Shown here in pieces: positions 44,849 to 54,099 of a stretch of DNA of 64,000 nt. The position numbers and the translations under genes were made by a program. The notes under the pieces were generated by a model that was not told the DNA's origin, made no database searches, and saw only the letters and a program-made list of their open reading frames with translations. The DNA is from Clostridiales bacterium (GTDB taxonomy: Bacteria; Bacillota; Clostridia; Lachnospirales; Lachnospiraceae), in the NCBI GenBank assembly GCA_018366495.1, contig JAGZHZ010000015.1, positions 3,225 through 67,224 of the forward strand, given 5' to 3'. Position 1 is the first letter of the stretch; each line of letters begins with the position of its first letter.

Positions 44849-45906
44849 CAGACACATCTGTTCTTTCCTAAAATTCTCTGAAAATCCCGAATCAGACTGT
44901 CCACATCTTCCTCTTTCGTCGCCCAGCTTGTACAAAAACGAACTGCACTGTGTTCTTCATCAATCCGTTCCTGATAAGAATAGCTGTAATTCTCTCCCAA
45001 CTCTTTTAAAATCCAGTCAGCCAGAATAGGAAACTGCTGATTTGTCGGACTGTCAATCAGAAACGTACATCCTGCTTCCTGGAAGGCTGCCTTTAGCTTC
45101 ATCGCCATTTTATTTGCATGATCTCCCATCTGAAAATACAGATCATTCTTCAAAAGTCCGATAAATTGAATCCCCAGCAGACGTCCTTTTGCAAGCATGG
45201 CGCCCTTTTGTTTCATAATATACCGAAAATCTTCTTTTAATGTATCATTTGTGATGACGACTGCCTCCCCAAATAATGCGCCGACTTTCGTTCCTCCAAT
45301 ATAAAACACATCGCAGCACTGTGCAATCTTCTCCAAATCGAGGTCATTTTCTTTTGCAGTCAAAGCATATGCCAGTCTTGCTCCATCCATAAACAAATAC
45401 AGACCGCACTCTCTGCACGTCCTGCTGATCTCTTCCAGCTCCTGCCTGCTGTAAATCGTTCCGATCTCTGTCGGATTGGAAATGTAAACCATTTTAGGCT
45501 GAACCATATGTTCATAACTCTCATTGACTGCATGGCTCTCCCAGGCATCCCAGATCTGTTTTGCTGTCAGTTTTCCGTCTTCTGTCGGAATTGACCATAC
45601 TTTATGACCACATGCTTCTATCGCTCCCGTCTCATGAACATTGATATGGCCTGTCTCTGGGGCAATCACACATTGATGCGGACGCAGTGCAGATGAAATT
45701 ACTGTTAAATTTGTCTGTGTCCCACCTACCAGAAACTGTACTTCCGCCTCCTGATTTCTGCACAGTTCACGGATGATATCCCTTGCCTGTTCTGAATAAG
45801 GATCTGCACCATATCCCGGTGTCTGTTCCATGTTTGTTTCCAGCATTAATTTTAATATTTCTTCATGCGCACCTTCCGCATAATCACAATTAAATCGTAC
45901 CATCAT
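44848..45906 (-). CDS. ltaE: Low-specificity L-threonine aldolase
   Basis: A PLP enzyme of 352 residues that cleaves threonine or allo-threonine to glycine and acetaldehyde. It has the beta-eliminating lyase fold: FLVGGTQTNL (59-68), ETGHINVHETGAIEACGHK, the PLP aspartate in LFMDGARL (171-178) and the Schiff-base lysine in IGGTKVGA (Lys207). It starts at the ATG at 45906, with AGGAG upstream; the following ATG is equally possible. Monocistronic. Confidence 0.9.
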   Translation of the reverse strand: MMVRFNCDYAEGAHEEILKLMLETNMEQTPGYGADPYSEQARDIIRELCRNQEAEVQFLVGGTQTNLTVISSALRPHQCVIAPETGHINVHETGAIEACGHKVWSIPTEDGKLTAKQIWDAWESHAVNESYEHMVQPKMVYISNPTEIGTIYSRQELEEISRTCRECGLYLFMDGARLAYALTAKENDLDLEKIAQCCDVFYIGGTKVGALFGEAVVITNDTLKEDFRYIMKQKGAMLAKGRLLGIQFIGLLKNDLYFQMGDHANKMAMKLKAAFQEAGCTFLIDSPTNQQFPILADWILKELGENYSYSYQERIDEEHSAVRFCTSWATKEEDVDSLIRDFQRILGKNRCV

Positions 45907-46079
45907 TTCACACTCCTGATTTTGCTCTCCTTGTGATTAGTCTATACTTCTCTTTGTACCTTGTCAATCGGTTCTTGCAATTTCAAAAAATCTTCGTTAT
46001 AATATCTCGTATATCAAATGACACTGTCTGCAAATATCATCTCAATGTAATGCAGAATAATATCAGAAAGGAGTTTACA

Positions 46080-46280
46080 ATGGAAAAGTTTAAACGCATC
46101 TGTGCTCTGATCGGCGTTGTTTTATTGCTTTTACTCTATCTGGGTACTTTTATTTTTTCTTTGATGGGCAGTGAATCAGCTCATATGATGTTCCGTGCCT
46201 GTATCGCGGGTACAATCTTAATACCAGTTGTTCTATATGCCATGATAATGGTTGCAAAACATTTAAAAAACCGCCGATAA
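46080..46280 (+). CDS. Small membrane protein, unknown function
   Basis: A 66-residue protein with two hydrophobic helices (about 8-30 and 39-58) separated by a short loop and with basic ends. The ATG at 46080 follows AAAGGAG; the longer frame from 45933 lacks a site. A strong terminator follows. No family recognised. Confidence 0.65.
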   Translation: MEKFKRICALIGVVLLLLLYLGTFIFSLMGSESAHMMFRACIAGTILIPVVLYAMIMVAKHLKNRR

Positions 46281-46328
46281 AAAACTCACCGTCTCGCGCT
46301 GTCTGCACGAAAAACGGTGAGTTTTTTG
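46279..46328. terminator. Bidirectional terminator
   Basis: AAAAACTCACCGT pairs with ACGGTGAGTTTTT across a loop of about 22 bases. It lies between the convergent small membrane protein and VTC-like genes. Confidence 0.8.
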
Positions 46329-46339
46329 CCGGTCATTTC

Positions 46340-46981
46340 TTAATGAGCAAATGCTTTCATCTCCATCGACTCTTCTGCATTCTGAAGCATGTCCCTTAAT
46401 ATATTTGGGATTGTGATCATCTTCTTAGAACTTACCATTACTCTGCCTTCATTCAGGCAGGAAATTCTGATATTCTCTTCATCAAATAAATCTGTCACGC
46501 CTCCCGCAATGCGTCTGATATTTCGATTAAATGTAAGATACTCCCCATGAATATGAATTGCTGTTTCTCTGTCATATTCTGTAACGTGCCATGGTCTGAT
46601 TTTGTTCAATGTATACTGAAAATAAAACTCCCGAAAAAGTGAATTTTTGTCTGTCTTCATCCATTCTACATTTCCATTTAAAATATTTCTGCACTGTTCC
46701 TCTGTTATCTCTTCACAGCACTTAAAATAGATTCCATTCTGCTGATATTTTTTCTCTATGTATAATTTTGACCCGTCCTGTATAATCAGACACAGATAAA
46801 ATTTAGGGATCGATTCTTCTTCTCTTCCCTCTCTTCCGGCCTCTGAAGCAAATCGCAGTTTTCTCAAAATGTATTTATGCCATCTTACTTTTTCTTTCCC
46901 CTCAAGAATACTTTTTTTTACTCTTTCGCACTTTTCTTCATTTACTGTTACATTGTCTTCACGATATGTAACGTATTTCAT
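46340..46981 (-). CDS. Degenerate VTC/CYTH-like protein
   Basis: A protein of 213 residues that aligns by eye with the VTC-domain protein at 38882-39622: ILRKLRFAS with KLRLRSYG, LYIEKKYQQNGIYFKCCEEITEEQCRNILNGN with LEIKKKFKGIVYKRRVSMTDEKAMGYLNKG, and RPWHVTEYDRETAIHIHGEYLTFNRNIRRI with QPAVYIAYDRIALF...LRVTFDQKIRF. The first tunnel strand with EKKYML is missing and several tunnel lysine and arginine positions are changed, so activity is doubtful. GGGGG lies upstream of the ATG. No DUF4956 partner is adjacent. Confidence 0.6.
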   Translation of the reverse strand: MKYVTYREDNVTVNEEKCERVKKSILEGKEKVRWHKYILRKLRFASEAGREGREEESIPKFYLCLIIQDGSKLYIEKKYQQNGIYFKCCEEITEEQCRNILNGNVEWMKTDKNSLFREFYFQYTLNKIRPWHVTEYDRETAIHIHGEYLTFNRNIRRIAGGVTDLFDEENIRISCLNEGRVMVSSKKMITIPNILRDMLQNAEESMEMKAFAH

Positions 46982-47209
46982 GAAAATCCCCCTTTTCCTT
47001 CCTACCTTAAATTCCGAATTTGTTCAATTATATTATATGATTCCTCTTATTAAAATATTCCCGTCAATTTCCAATTTACAATTTTATTATACCAACTATT
47101 TGTGAATTCCTCATAATAAACTTCTGAAATCTTTCTTAAAATTATCTTTCCCGTTAAATGAGACCTCTTTTAGACATCCTTTTATCCAAAAATCCTGTTT
47201 TGTTTCCTG

Positions 47210-47238
47210 TTGACTTTCCACCTGCAATGTAATAAGAT
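47210..47238 (+). promoter_or_regulatory. Putative promoter of the HAD gene
   Basis: TTGACT and TAAGAT are separated by exactly 17 bases, about 29 bases before the start codon. Confidence 0.65.
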
Positions 47239-47266
47239 TGCCTCATAACAAAGGAGGAATATTTTT

Positions 47267-47869
47267 ATGATTCGCACTGTTATTTTTGATATCGGCAGAG
47301 TACTGCTTGATTTTAACTGGAGAGAATATCTGTCATCCTATCACTTTGATTTGGAAACAGAAGAGCGTATCGCACACGCTGTCTTTGAAAACCCGTCCTG
47401 GATCGAGTTTGACCGCGGCATTTTATCCACAGAACAGGTCATCGATCTTTTTGTAAAAACAGATCCTGAACTGGAAGAGCAAATTCATCTTGTCTGCAAA
47501 AGTCTCTATAAAACTGTCACAAAGCTGGATTATCCGATTCCATGGATTCGCCATTTGAAAGAACAAGGTCTGCGCGTGCTGTATCTGTCTAACTACTCTG
47601 ATTACTATTTCCGCACAACCCAATTTGCCCTCAATTTTCTTTCAGAAATGGATGGGGGAATTTTTTCTTATCGTGTCCATATGGTCAAGCCGGATCATGA
47701 AATCTATCACAAAATCATATCCGAGTATCATTTGAATCCAGAGGAGACTGTTTTTCTTGACGACATGCCTGCCAACATTAAAGCAGCCAAAGAATGTGGT
47801 CTTCATGGAATTGTCTTTCGCAGTCTGGAACAGGCAAAAAAAGAGCTGGAGCTTCTGGGCGTTCATTGA
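47267..47869 (+). CDS. HAD family hydrolase, YihX-like
   Basis: A cytosolic hydrolase of 200 residues. Motif I is VIFDIGRVLLDF, where the usual second Asp is Gly, as in the YihX-type sugar-phosphatase subgroup; motif II is VLYLSNYSD, motif III contains the Lys of VKPDHEIY, and motif IV is VFLDDMPANIKAAKECG. It is probably a sugar-phosphate phosphatase, with the substrate unknown. AAAGGAGG precedes the ATG. GC-rich hairpins overlapping the stop codon, followed by TTTTTT, may form its terminator. Confidence 0.85.
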   Translation: MIRTVIFDIGRVLLDFNWREYLSSYHFDLETEERIAHAVFENPSWIEFDRGILSTEQVIDLFVKTDPELEEQIHLVCKSLYKTVTKLDYPIPWIRHLKEQGLRVLYLSNYSDYYFRTTQFALNFLSEMDGGIFSYRVHMVKPDHEIYHKIISEYHLNPEETVFLDDMPANIKAAKECGLHGIVFRSLEQAKKELELLGVH

Positions 47870-47893
47870 CGCCTCAGAGTCTCCGGCTCTTTT

Positions 47894-49024
47894 TTATCGT
47901 TCAATCTGAATTTTCACTACTAATCCTGTCTCTTTTTCTACAAATACAGCGGTCTCATCCAGCTCTGTCTCATCCGCTAAAATTCCATAATAGATAAAAT
48001 GGTCTGATTCTTCTCTCATTACATCAGCGTCATCTAGTTTTCCTTCCAGTTCCTCCTGTGTCATGCCAAGCTGAATTCCTCTTGGCAGAATGAGCTGGAA
48101 TCCATCTGTATATTTGCTGCTCTCAAGAGAAGTCACAACACATTCCCGGACATCTCTTTTCTGTTCTGCTGTATTTTCTACACGGACCTGCACGGACTTA
48201 TTATCCTTCTGCATCACTGCAAATCCAGACTGCATCGCATCTAATTCCATATCAGACTCTTCAGGCAGAAGTACGAATCCATTTTCCAGAAACTGACTGA
48301 CAGGAGCCGGGAGATCATAAATCTCTCCATCAAAAGAGAGCTGTCCCGATGTCAGGTCTGTGCCAAGCCCTTCCTCCGGTATAACCGTCATATTTCCCAC
48401 GGCTTCCCCTCTCTCCTGCGCATTTACAATCTCAAATCCTCTCAAAATTTCTGTCTCTTTTTCAATATTGAGTTTCAAATAAGACTGCATTCCATATTGA
48501 TAGGTGAGCTGAAGATAATGTTCTCCGTCGTACAACTGTGCCGCTGTTCCATAAGATTCTTCTATCTCATCCAGACTGGATACACCTACCACAATTTCTC
48601 CTGGAAGTTCAGCATGAATATCATTTTCCTGAAATGAATCCATAGCCATTCCTACTACACTGCTCTTTTCAATACTCCCTCGATCCGTTCCCTGATTTTC
48701 AACAAAGACCTGAATCTGTGCCTCTCCTTTTTGGAAAATGCAGCTGTTTTTTCTTTTCTCCGGTGCTAAAAGCACTGCCTCTTCTGTCACATTCTCCCAT
48801 CCATTTTGCTTCCATTCCTCCACACTCGCCGGAAAGGAATACTCTTCCCCGTCCAGCTTTATCTGAAAGCAGGAGAACTGCCGGGCCATGCTGTCCGACT
48901 CCTGTTCATTTTCACTTTCTTTCTGAATTTCAACAGGAGCTGTATTTTCTTCAGCGTATACATTTCCCATAAGTACAGCAAAGCAGATACTAGCTGCTGC
49001 TGTTGCCTGATATATTTTCTTCAA
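47894..49024 (-). CDS. Secreted protein with two internal repeats, paralogue 1
   Basis: A protein of 376 residues with a signal peptide (about 1-25, ending VYAEE), so it is exported. The mature part holds two related modules: FQIKLDGEEYSFPASVEEWKQNGW (about 53-76) and LSFDGEIYDLPAPVSQFLENGF (about 230-251), each followed by a strand-rich region with LPGEIVVGVSSLDEIEESYG or LPRGIQLGMTQEELEGKL. It shares this plan with the next gene upstream, 27 bases away. Function unknown. It starts at a TTG behind GGGAG. Confidence 0.7.
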   Translation of the reverse strand: MKKIYQATAAASICFAVLMGNVYAEENTAPVEIQKESENEQESDSMARQFSCFQIKLDGEEYSFPASVEEWKQNGWENVTEEAVLLAPEKRKNSCIFQKGEAQIQVFVENQGTDRGSIEKSSVVGMAMDSFQENDIHAELPGEIVVGVSSLDEIEESYGTAAQLYDGEHYLQLTYQYGMQSYLKLNIEKETEILRGFEIVNAQERGEAVGNMTVIPEEGLGTDLTSGQLSFDGEIYDLPAPVSQFLENGFVLLPEESDMELDAMQSGFAVMQKDNKSVQVRVENTAEQKRDVRECVVTSLESSKYTDGFQLILPRGIQLGMTQEELEGKLDDADVMREESDHFIYYGILADETELDETAVFVEKETGLVVKIQIER

Positions 49025-49050
49025 ATTTATCGTCTCCCGACAGTATGTAT

Positions 49051-50226
49051 TTAATCAAAAAGATTTGTCTCTTTTGGGCTGCGGCTCAGAGCAATTTTGA
49101 TTACCTTATCTTCTTCTTTATTGACAGTGATTGTCACTCCATAATATTTATCATCAAAGCTTGGAATAAAGTAAGAATCCAGAGAAGATCCTTCTTCTTT
49201 TTCGTATGTAGTTCCCTCCAACGCTGCTTCCAAATCCGCTGTGTTCATGTTAAATGTAATGCCATTCTGCAGTTTTACCGGAATTACAGTTGAAAAATCA
49301 TCATTATAGATGTCTACAACAAAACAGTTTTCCACTGCGGTTGCATTCTCTGCATAATTTTTAATACCGATCCGGAATTTCTGATTGTCTTTTGTCAGAT
49401 AATATCCGTATCCGCTGTCTTTTCCCGCAATCACTTCGCTGTTATCATTATACAGGATATCCCATCCATTTTCTAAAAATGCACTGACAGGAGCCGGAAT
49501 CTTATACAAATGTCCATCAATCTCTGCAATACAGGAGGACAGATCATTTCCAAGTTCCGTCGGCGCCTGATACTGTGTCACAACTTCCGGTACTTCCTCG
49601 CTGACGGTATCCTCTTCCAGATCTTCCGGCACAGTCAGACATCTGACAGACACTTCGTTTACTGTTTTTGATTCCGCATCAATATAGATTTCTACTCTGC
49701 TGTAATAGTCATCCAGTTCATATGTCAGCTTTACATAAGAATCTGATTCATATACGTCAGAAGCCGGTCCATAGGCCGCCTCCACATCTTCTCTTGTGGA
49801 AACATGGTAAGCGATTCCTTTCGGCAGTTCAAAACTCATCTGATCTTCCATATAATAATCATCCAGAGAAATTCCTGCTACATAGCATTCACTCAGAGGC
49901 TTTGTATTAATGCCAAAATTTATAAATGTAACATTTGCACGCACACGTCCTAATTTCATTCCAACAGAGCCATAGCTGTTCGGTTCCAGCTTTTCATCAC
50001 TTTCTACTCCGTCAAATTTCCATCCCTTTTCTTCAAATTCTTCATATTTCATAGGGAATTGATACAGTTGTCCATCGATCTTAATCTGAAAACTATAGAT
50101 GTCATCCGACATCTCTTCAGCTGATGCTGCTGTGGCTGTGGCACTGTTTGCTTCCGGTTCTGCGGCAGATACAGGCATCACTGCGAGACAAAATGCTGTT
50201 GCTAATATAAGTGCTCTCTTTTTCAT
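49051..50226 (-). CDS. Secreted protein with two internal repeats, paralogue 2
   Basis: A protein of about 391 residues with a signal peptide (VMPVSAAEP region near residue 25). Two modules are visible: FQIKIDGQLYQFPMKYEEFEEKGW and IAEIDGHLYKIPAPVSAFLENGW, each followed by strands and a helix (GIAYHVSTREDVEAAYG; GITFNMNTADLEAALEG). It is a clear paralogue of the following gene, a tandem duplication. The start at 50226 has AGGAGG upstream. The family is unknown to me; a lipoprotein Cys is absent. Confidence 0.7.
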   Translation of the reverse strand: MKKRALILATAFCLAVMPVSAAEPEANSATATAASAEEMSDDIYSFQIKIDGQLYQFPMKYEEFEEKGWKFDGVESDEKLEPNSYGSVGMKLGRVRANVTFINFGINTKPLSECYVAGISLDDYYMEDQMSFELPKGIAYHVSTREDVEAAYGPASDVYESDSYVKLTYELDDYYSRVEIYIDAESKTVNEVSVRCLTVPEDLEEDTVSEEVPEVVTQYQAPTELGNDLSSCIAEIDGHLYKIPAPVSAFLENGWDILYNDNSEVIAGKDSGYGYYLTKDNQKFRIGIKNYAENATAVENCFVVDIYNDDFSTVIPVKLQNGITFNMNTADLEAALEGTTYEKEEGSSLDSYFIPSFDDKYYGVTITVNKEEDKVIKIALSRSPKETNLFD

Positions 50227-50298
50227 GATTTTTCCTCCTACATCTTTTTGTTTCACAATTTTTTCTTTATTATAGCAATCTCATCTGGAAATGTAAAG

Positions 50299-50352
50299 CT
50301 GAAAAAAAAGAACATTTACCGATTATTTCTCCTCGATAAATGTTCTTTTTTT
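50299..50352 (-). terminator. Terminator after purA
   Basis: On the minus strand a stem of AAAGAACATTTA with its complement, interrupted by CGA/TCG pairing near the loop, is followed by a long T run. Confidence 0.8.
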
Positions 50353-51636
50353 CTATTTTGTACGATAAATAATATCGTCTCTTCCTGGTCCGTTTGAGAT
50401 CATAGTGATCGGGAATCCAATCTGTTCTTCCACAAATTCAATGTATTTTCTGCAGTTTTCCGGCAGATCTTCATACTTTTTGATGCCGCGGATATCACAT
50501 TTCCATCCTGGGAGTGTTTTCAACACCGGTTTTGCCTTTTCCAAAAGGGAAGTTGTCGGGAATTCTGTCGTCACTTCTCCATTAATCTCATAGCCGACGC
50601 ATACTGGAATCTCATCCAGATATCCCAGAACATCCAGTACAGTGAATGCCACATCTGTTGTCCCCTGAATTCTGCAGCCATATTTGGAAGCCACACAGTC
50701 AAACCATCCCATTCTTCTCGGGCGTCCTGTCGTAGCGCCATATTCTCCGCCGTCGCCGCCGCGTCTTCTCAGCTCATCCGCTTCTTCTCCAAAGATCTCG
50801 CTGACAAATGCGCCTGCTCCGACTGCGCTGGAGTATGCTTTGCAGACTGTGATAATCTTTTTGATTTCATACGGTGGAATTCCTGCTCCGATTGCACCAT
50901 ATGCAGCCAGGGTAGAAGAAGAAGTTACCATCGGATAAATTCCATGATCCGGATCTTTCAGAGAACCAAGCTGACCTTCCAGAAGAATCTCTTTTCCCTC
51001 TTTGATTGCATTCCACAGATAAGACGAAACGTCGCATACATACGGAGCAATCATCTCTTTGTATTCCATTAATTCTTCATAAATCTTCTCCGGATCAAGC
51101 ACTGGTTTATGATACAGATGCTCCAGAATAACGCTCTTTGTCTCACATACTCTGCGCACTTTTGCCATCAGTTCCTCTTTGTCTTCAAACAGCTCGCTGA
51201 CCTGAAAACCAATTTTTGCATATTTGTCAGAATAAAACGGAGCAATTCCTGATTTTGTAGAACCGAATGAATTTTTTCCAAGTCTTTCTTCCTCATACTG
51301 GTCAAACAGCACATGATAAGACATCACCATCTGTGCGCGATCGGAAACCTTAATCTTCGGCATTGGAACACCGCGATCCACGATTCCCTGAATTTCGCTG
51401 AACAGAACAGGGATATTAAGTGCCACTCCATTTCCGATTACACTTGTTGTGTGATCATAAAAGACTCCGGATGGCAGTGTATGCAAAGCAAATTTTCCAT
51501 AATCGTTGATAATGGTATGCCCTGCATTCGCACCGCCCTGGAAACGAACAATGATATCGGCCTCTTTTCCGAGCATATCCGTAATTTTTCCTTTTCCTTC
51601 GTCTCCCCAGTTCGCTCCTACTACTGCTTTTACCAT
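50353..51636 (-). CDS. purA: Adenylosuccinate synthetase
   Basis: An enzyme of 427 residues joining IMP and aspartate with GTP in AMP synthesis. GANWGDEGKGKITDML is the GTP-binding loop, followed by RFQGGANAGHTI, SGIAPFYSDKYAKIGFQ, LLEGQLGSLKD (variant of EGAQG), TTGRPRRMGWFD and GPGRDDIIY. Typical length. The ATG follows AGGAGG. It lies after purB on the same strand, with about 105 bases and a weak hairpin between. Confidence 0.97.
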   Translation of the reverse strand: MVKAVVGANWGDEGKGKITDMLGKEADIIVRFQGGANAGHTIINDYGKFALHTLPSGVFYDHTTSVIGNGVALNIPVLFSEIQGIVDRGVPMPKIKVSDRAQMVMSYHVLFDQYEEERLGKNSFGSTKSGIAPFYSDKYAKIGFQVSELFEDKEELMAKVRRVCETKSVILEHLYHKPVLDPEKIYEELMEYKEMIAPYVCDVSSYLWNAIKEGKEILLEGQLGSLKDPDHGIYPMVTSSSTLAAYGAIGAGIPPYEIKKIITVCKAYSSAVGAGAFVSEIFGEEADELRRRGGDGGEYGATTGRPRRMGWFDCVASKYGCRIQGTTDVAFTVLDVLGYLDEIPVCVGYEINGEVTTEFPTTSLLEKAKPVLKTLPGWKCDIRGIKKYEDLPENCRKYIEFVEEQIGFPITMISNGPGRDDIIYRTK

Positions 51637-51708
51637 AAATTTTTCCTCCTGTTGTTATTTCACAACTTTTTTTCCTGCTTTTACACAATCTCTTTTACAG
51701 AGACAATA

Positions 51709-51733
51709 AGGGATGCCGCAGATGCGGCAGCCC
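51709..51733 (-). terminator. Weak hairpin between purB and purA
   Basis: On the minus strand GGGCTGCCGCA pairs with TGCGGCATCCC around a two-base loop, followed by TTATTG. The poor T run suggests an attenuating rather than complete stop. Confidence 0.4.
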
Positions 51734-51741
51734 TCTGGCTT

Positions 51742-53172
51742 TTATACATTGATTTCTGCTTTCATTCCAAGCACATCTTTGTGTGCCTCCAAAACTGGAT
51801 TTACCACTTTCGTCAGGAATGCGCTTACCTGTTCTTTCGCTCTTCCTGTATATTTTGCAGGATCCATTGTTTTCTGCAGATCTTCCAAAGACATATTGAA
51901 TGCCGGATCGGCTGCGATCAATTCTAAGAGATTGTTGTCAAGACCTTTCTCTTTTACATTTCTTCCTGCTTCCATAGACAGAGTACGGATCTTCTCATGC
52001 AGTTCCTGTCTGTCTCCGCCTGCTTTTACGGCATCCATCATAATATTTTCAGTTGCCATAAATGGCAGTTCTGCGCGCAGACGTTTTTCAATTACCTTTG
52101 GATAGACAACCAGACCGTCAACAACATTTAAGCACAGGTCCAGAATACCATCAATCGCAAGGAATCCTTCTGGAATGGAAAGACGTTTGTTTGCAGAGTC
52201 GTCCAGTGTTCTCTCAAACCACTGTGTCGCAGATGTGATTGCCGGATTCATCGCATCCACCATCACAAATCTGGACAGGGAAGCAATTCTCTCGCTTCTC
52301 ATCGGATTTCTCTTATATGCCATCGCTGAAGATCCGATCTGTGTCTTCTCAAATGGTTCTTCCACTTCTTTTAAGTGCTGGAGCAGACGAATATCATTTG
52401 AGAATTTATGTGCGCTTGCCGCAATTCCTGCAAGTACATTCAATACTCTTGTATCTACTTTTCTGGAATAAGTCTGTCCGGAAACAGGATAACATTCTTT
52501 GAATCCCATTTTTTTCGCAATCATCGGATCAATCTTATCGATCGTCTCATGATCTCCGTCGAACAGTTCCAAAAAGCTTGCCTGTGTTCCTGTTGTTCCC
52601 TTGGATCCCAAAAGTTTCATTGTGCTAAGTACATAATTCAGATCCTCCAGATCCATCAAAAACTCCTGCATCCACAAGGTTGCACGCTTTCCTACTGTTG
52701 TCGGCTGTGCCGGCTGGAAATGTGTAAATGCAAGTGTCGGCAATTCTTTATATTCATCAGCGAATTTTGCAAGTTCTGCAATTACATTGACCAGCTTCTT
52801 CTGAACCAGTTTCAATGCTTCTGTCATCACAATAATGTCTGTATTATCGCCAACATAGCATGACGTTGCCCCTAAATGAATGATTCCTTTTGCTTTTGGA
52901 CACTGTACGCCGTAAGCATAGACGTGAGACATCACATCGTGTCTTACGATTTTTTCTCTTTCTTTTGCCACGTCATAATTGATGTCATCTGCATGTGCTT
53001 TCAGCTCTTCAATCTGTTCTTCTGTGATGTTCAGCCCCAGCTCTTTCTCTGTCTCTGCCAGAGCAATCCACAGCTTTCTCCATGTACGGAATTTCATATC
53101 CGGTGAAAAAATATACTGCATTTCTTTGCTGGCATAGCGCTCAGACAACGGGCTCTGATATCTGTCAGTCAT
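51742..53172 (-). CDS. purB: Adenylosuccinate lyase
   Basis: An enzyme of about 476 residues of the fumarase/aspartase superfamily, acting in de novo purine and AMP synthesis. The superfamily signature is GSSAMAYKRNPMRSE; other conserved parts are IHLGATSCYVGDNTD and LAFTHFQPAQPTTVGKR (catalytic His). The start chosen is the ATG at 53172, behind AAAGGAG; the frame is open 11 codons further. A strong promoter lies upstream. Confidence 0.96.
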   Translation of the reverse strand: MTDRYQSPLSERYASKEMQYIFSPDMKFRTWRKLWIALAETEKELGLNITEEQIEELKAHADDINYDVAKEREKIVRHDVMSHVYAYGVQCPKAKGIIHLGATSCYVGDNTDIIVMTEALKLVQKKLVNVIAELAKFADEYKELPTLAFTHFQPAQPTTVGKRATLWMQEFLMDLEDLNYVLSTMKLLGSKGTTGTQASFLELFDGDHETIDKIDPMIAKKMGFKECYPVSGQTYSRKVDTRVLNVLAGIAASAHKFSNDIRLLQHLKEVEEPFEKTQIGSSAMAYKRNPMRSERIASLSRFVMVDAMNPAITSATQWFERTLDDSANKRLSIPEGFLAIDGILDLCLNVVDGLVVYPKVIEKRLRAELPFMATENIMMDAVKAGGDRQELHEKIRTLSMEAGRNVKEKGLDNNLLELIAADPAFNMSLEDLQKTMDPAKYTGRAKEQVSAFLTKVVNPVLEAHKDVLGMKAEINV

Positions 53173-53267
53173 AGTACGTTCTCCTTTTCTTATAATCCAA
53201 GGCATTTAAATATTTCTTTAAAGTAAATTTAAATTTTCGGCTTTGGTTTTTGAATCGTTTCGGCTAC

Positions 53268-53296
53268 ATTATACCTTGCATTTTGTCAGAAAGCAA
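53268..53296 (-). promoter_or_regulatory. Putative purB promoter
   Basis: On the minus strand TTGCTT and TATAAT are separated by exactly 17 bases, about 95 bases before the purB start. Confidence 0.65.
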
Positions 53297-53315
53297 GTAA
53301 TTCTGTTCAAACGTT

Positions 53316-54083
53316 TTATACCTCGTTAAATTTCCCCAAAAATTCTCTCATGCGCGGATTGTCAGAATGAAAAAGTTCCTCCGGTGTTCCCTGCTCTGCA
53401 ATGACTCCCTGATCCATAAATATAATATGATCGGCAACATTGCGGGCAAAGTTCATCTCATGTGTCACAATCACCATCGTCATATGTTCTGCTGCCAGAT
53501 CTTTGATAACTTTCAAAATTTCCCCTGTCAGTTCCGGATCAAGAGCTGATGTCGGCTCATCAAAAAAAAGAACATTCGGTCGCAGCGCCAGAGCACGGGC
53601 GATTGATACTCTCTGCTGCTGGCCGCCGGAGAGCTGAAATGGATAATAATTTTCTTTATCTGACAGTCCCATCTTTTTCAGCAGTTCTCTTGCCTCTTCC
53701 ACGACTTCCGCCTTTTTTCTTTTCTGCACTCGAATCGGCGCATCAATAATATTTTTCAGTACCGTATAATGAGGAAACAGATGAAAGCTCTGAAAAACAA
53801 GGCCAAAATTTCTCCGGATTCTTTTCAGATCTGCTGTTGAGGCATAAATACTTTTTCCATTTTCCCCCTCTTTGACCGCTTCCTCACCCAGATAGCTAAG
53901 ACTTCCGCAGTCCATTTTTTCAAGCAGTGTCGCACAGCGAAGAAGTGTTGATTTTCCTGAGCCGGAAGGACCAATGATTGCGAGCACTTCGCCTTTTTTT
54001 ACTGTCAGTGAAATATCTTTGAGCACTTCCAGATCCCCGAAACTCTTTTTGATATGTCTGATTTCCACATAATCTGCACTCAT
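53316..54083 (-). CDS. Polar amino acid ABC transporter ATP-binding protein
   Basis: An ATPase of 255 residues that energises the permease and binding protein encoded just upstream. Walker A is GPSGSGKST (38-46), the Q-loop is in VFQSFHLFPHYTVLKNI, the signature is LSGGQQQR, Walker B is VLFFDEPTSALD, and the H-loop is VTHEMNFA. Near full identity to the GlnQ/HisP consensus. The substrate is not determinable, but the class imports polar amino acids. It is the last gene of a three-gene operon. Confidence 0.93.
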   Translation of the reverse strand: MSADYVEIRHIKKSFGDLEVLKDISLTVKKGEVLAIIGPSGSGKSTLLRCATLLEKMDCGSLSYLGEEAVKEGENGKSIYASTADLKRIRRNFGLVFQSFHLFPHYTVLKNIIDAPIRVQKRKKAEVVEEARELLKKMGLSDKENYYPFQLSGGQQQRVSIARALALRPNVLFFDEPTSALDPELTGEILKVIKDLAAEHMTMVIVTHEMNFARNVADHIIFMDQGVIAEQGTPEELFHSDNPRMREFLGKFNEV

Positions 54084-54099
54084 ATCTTCCCTGTCCTCC

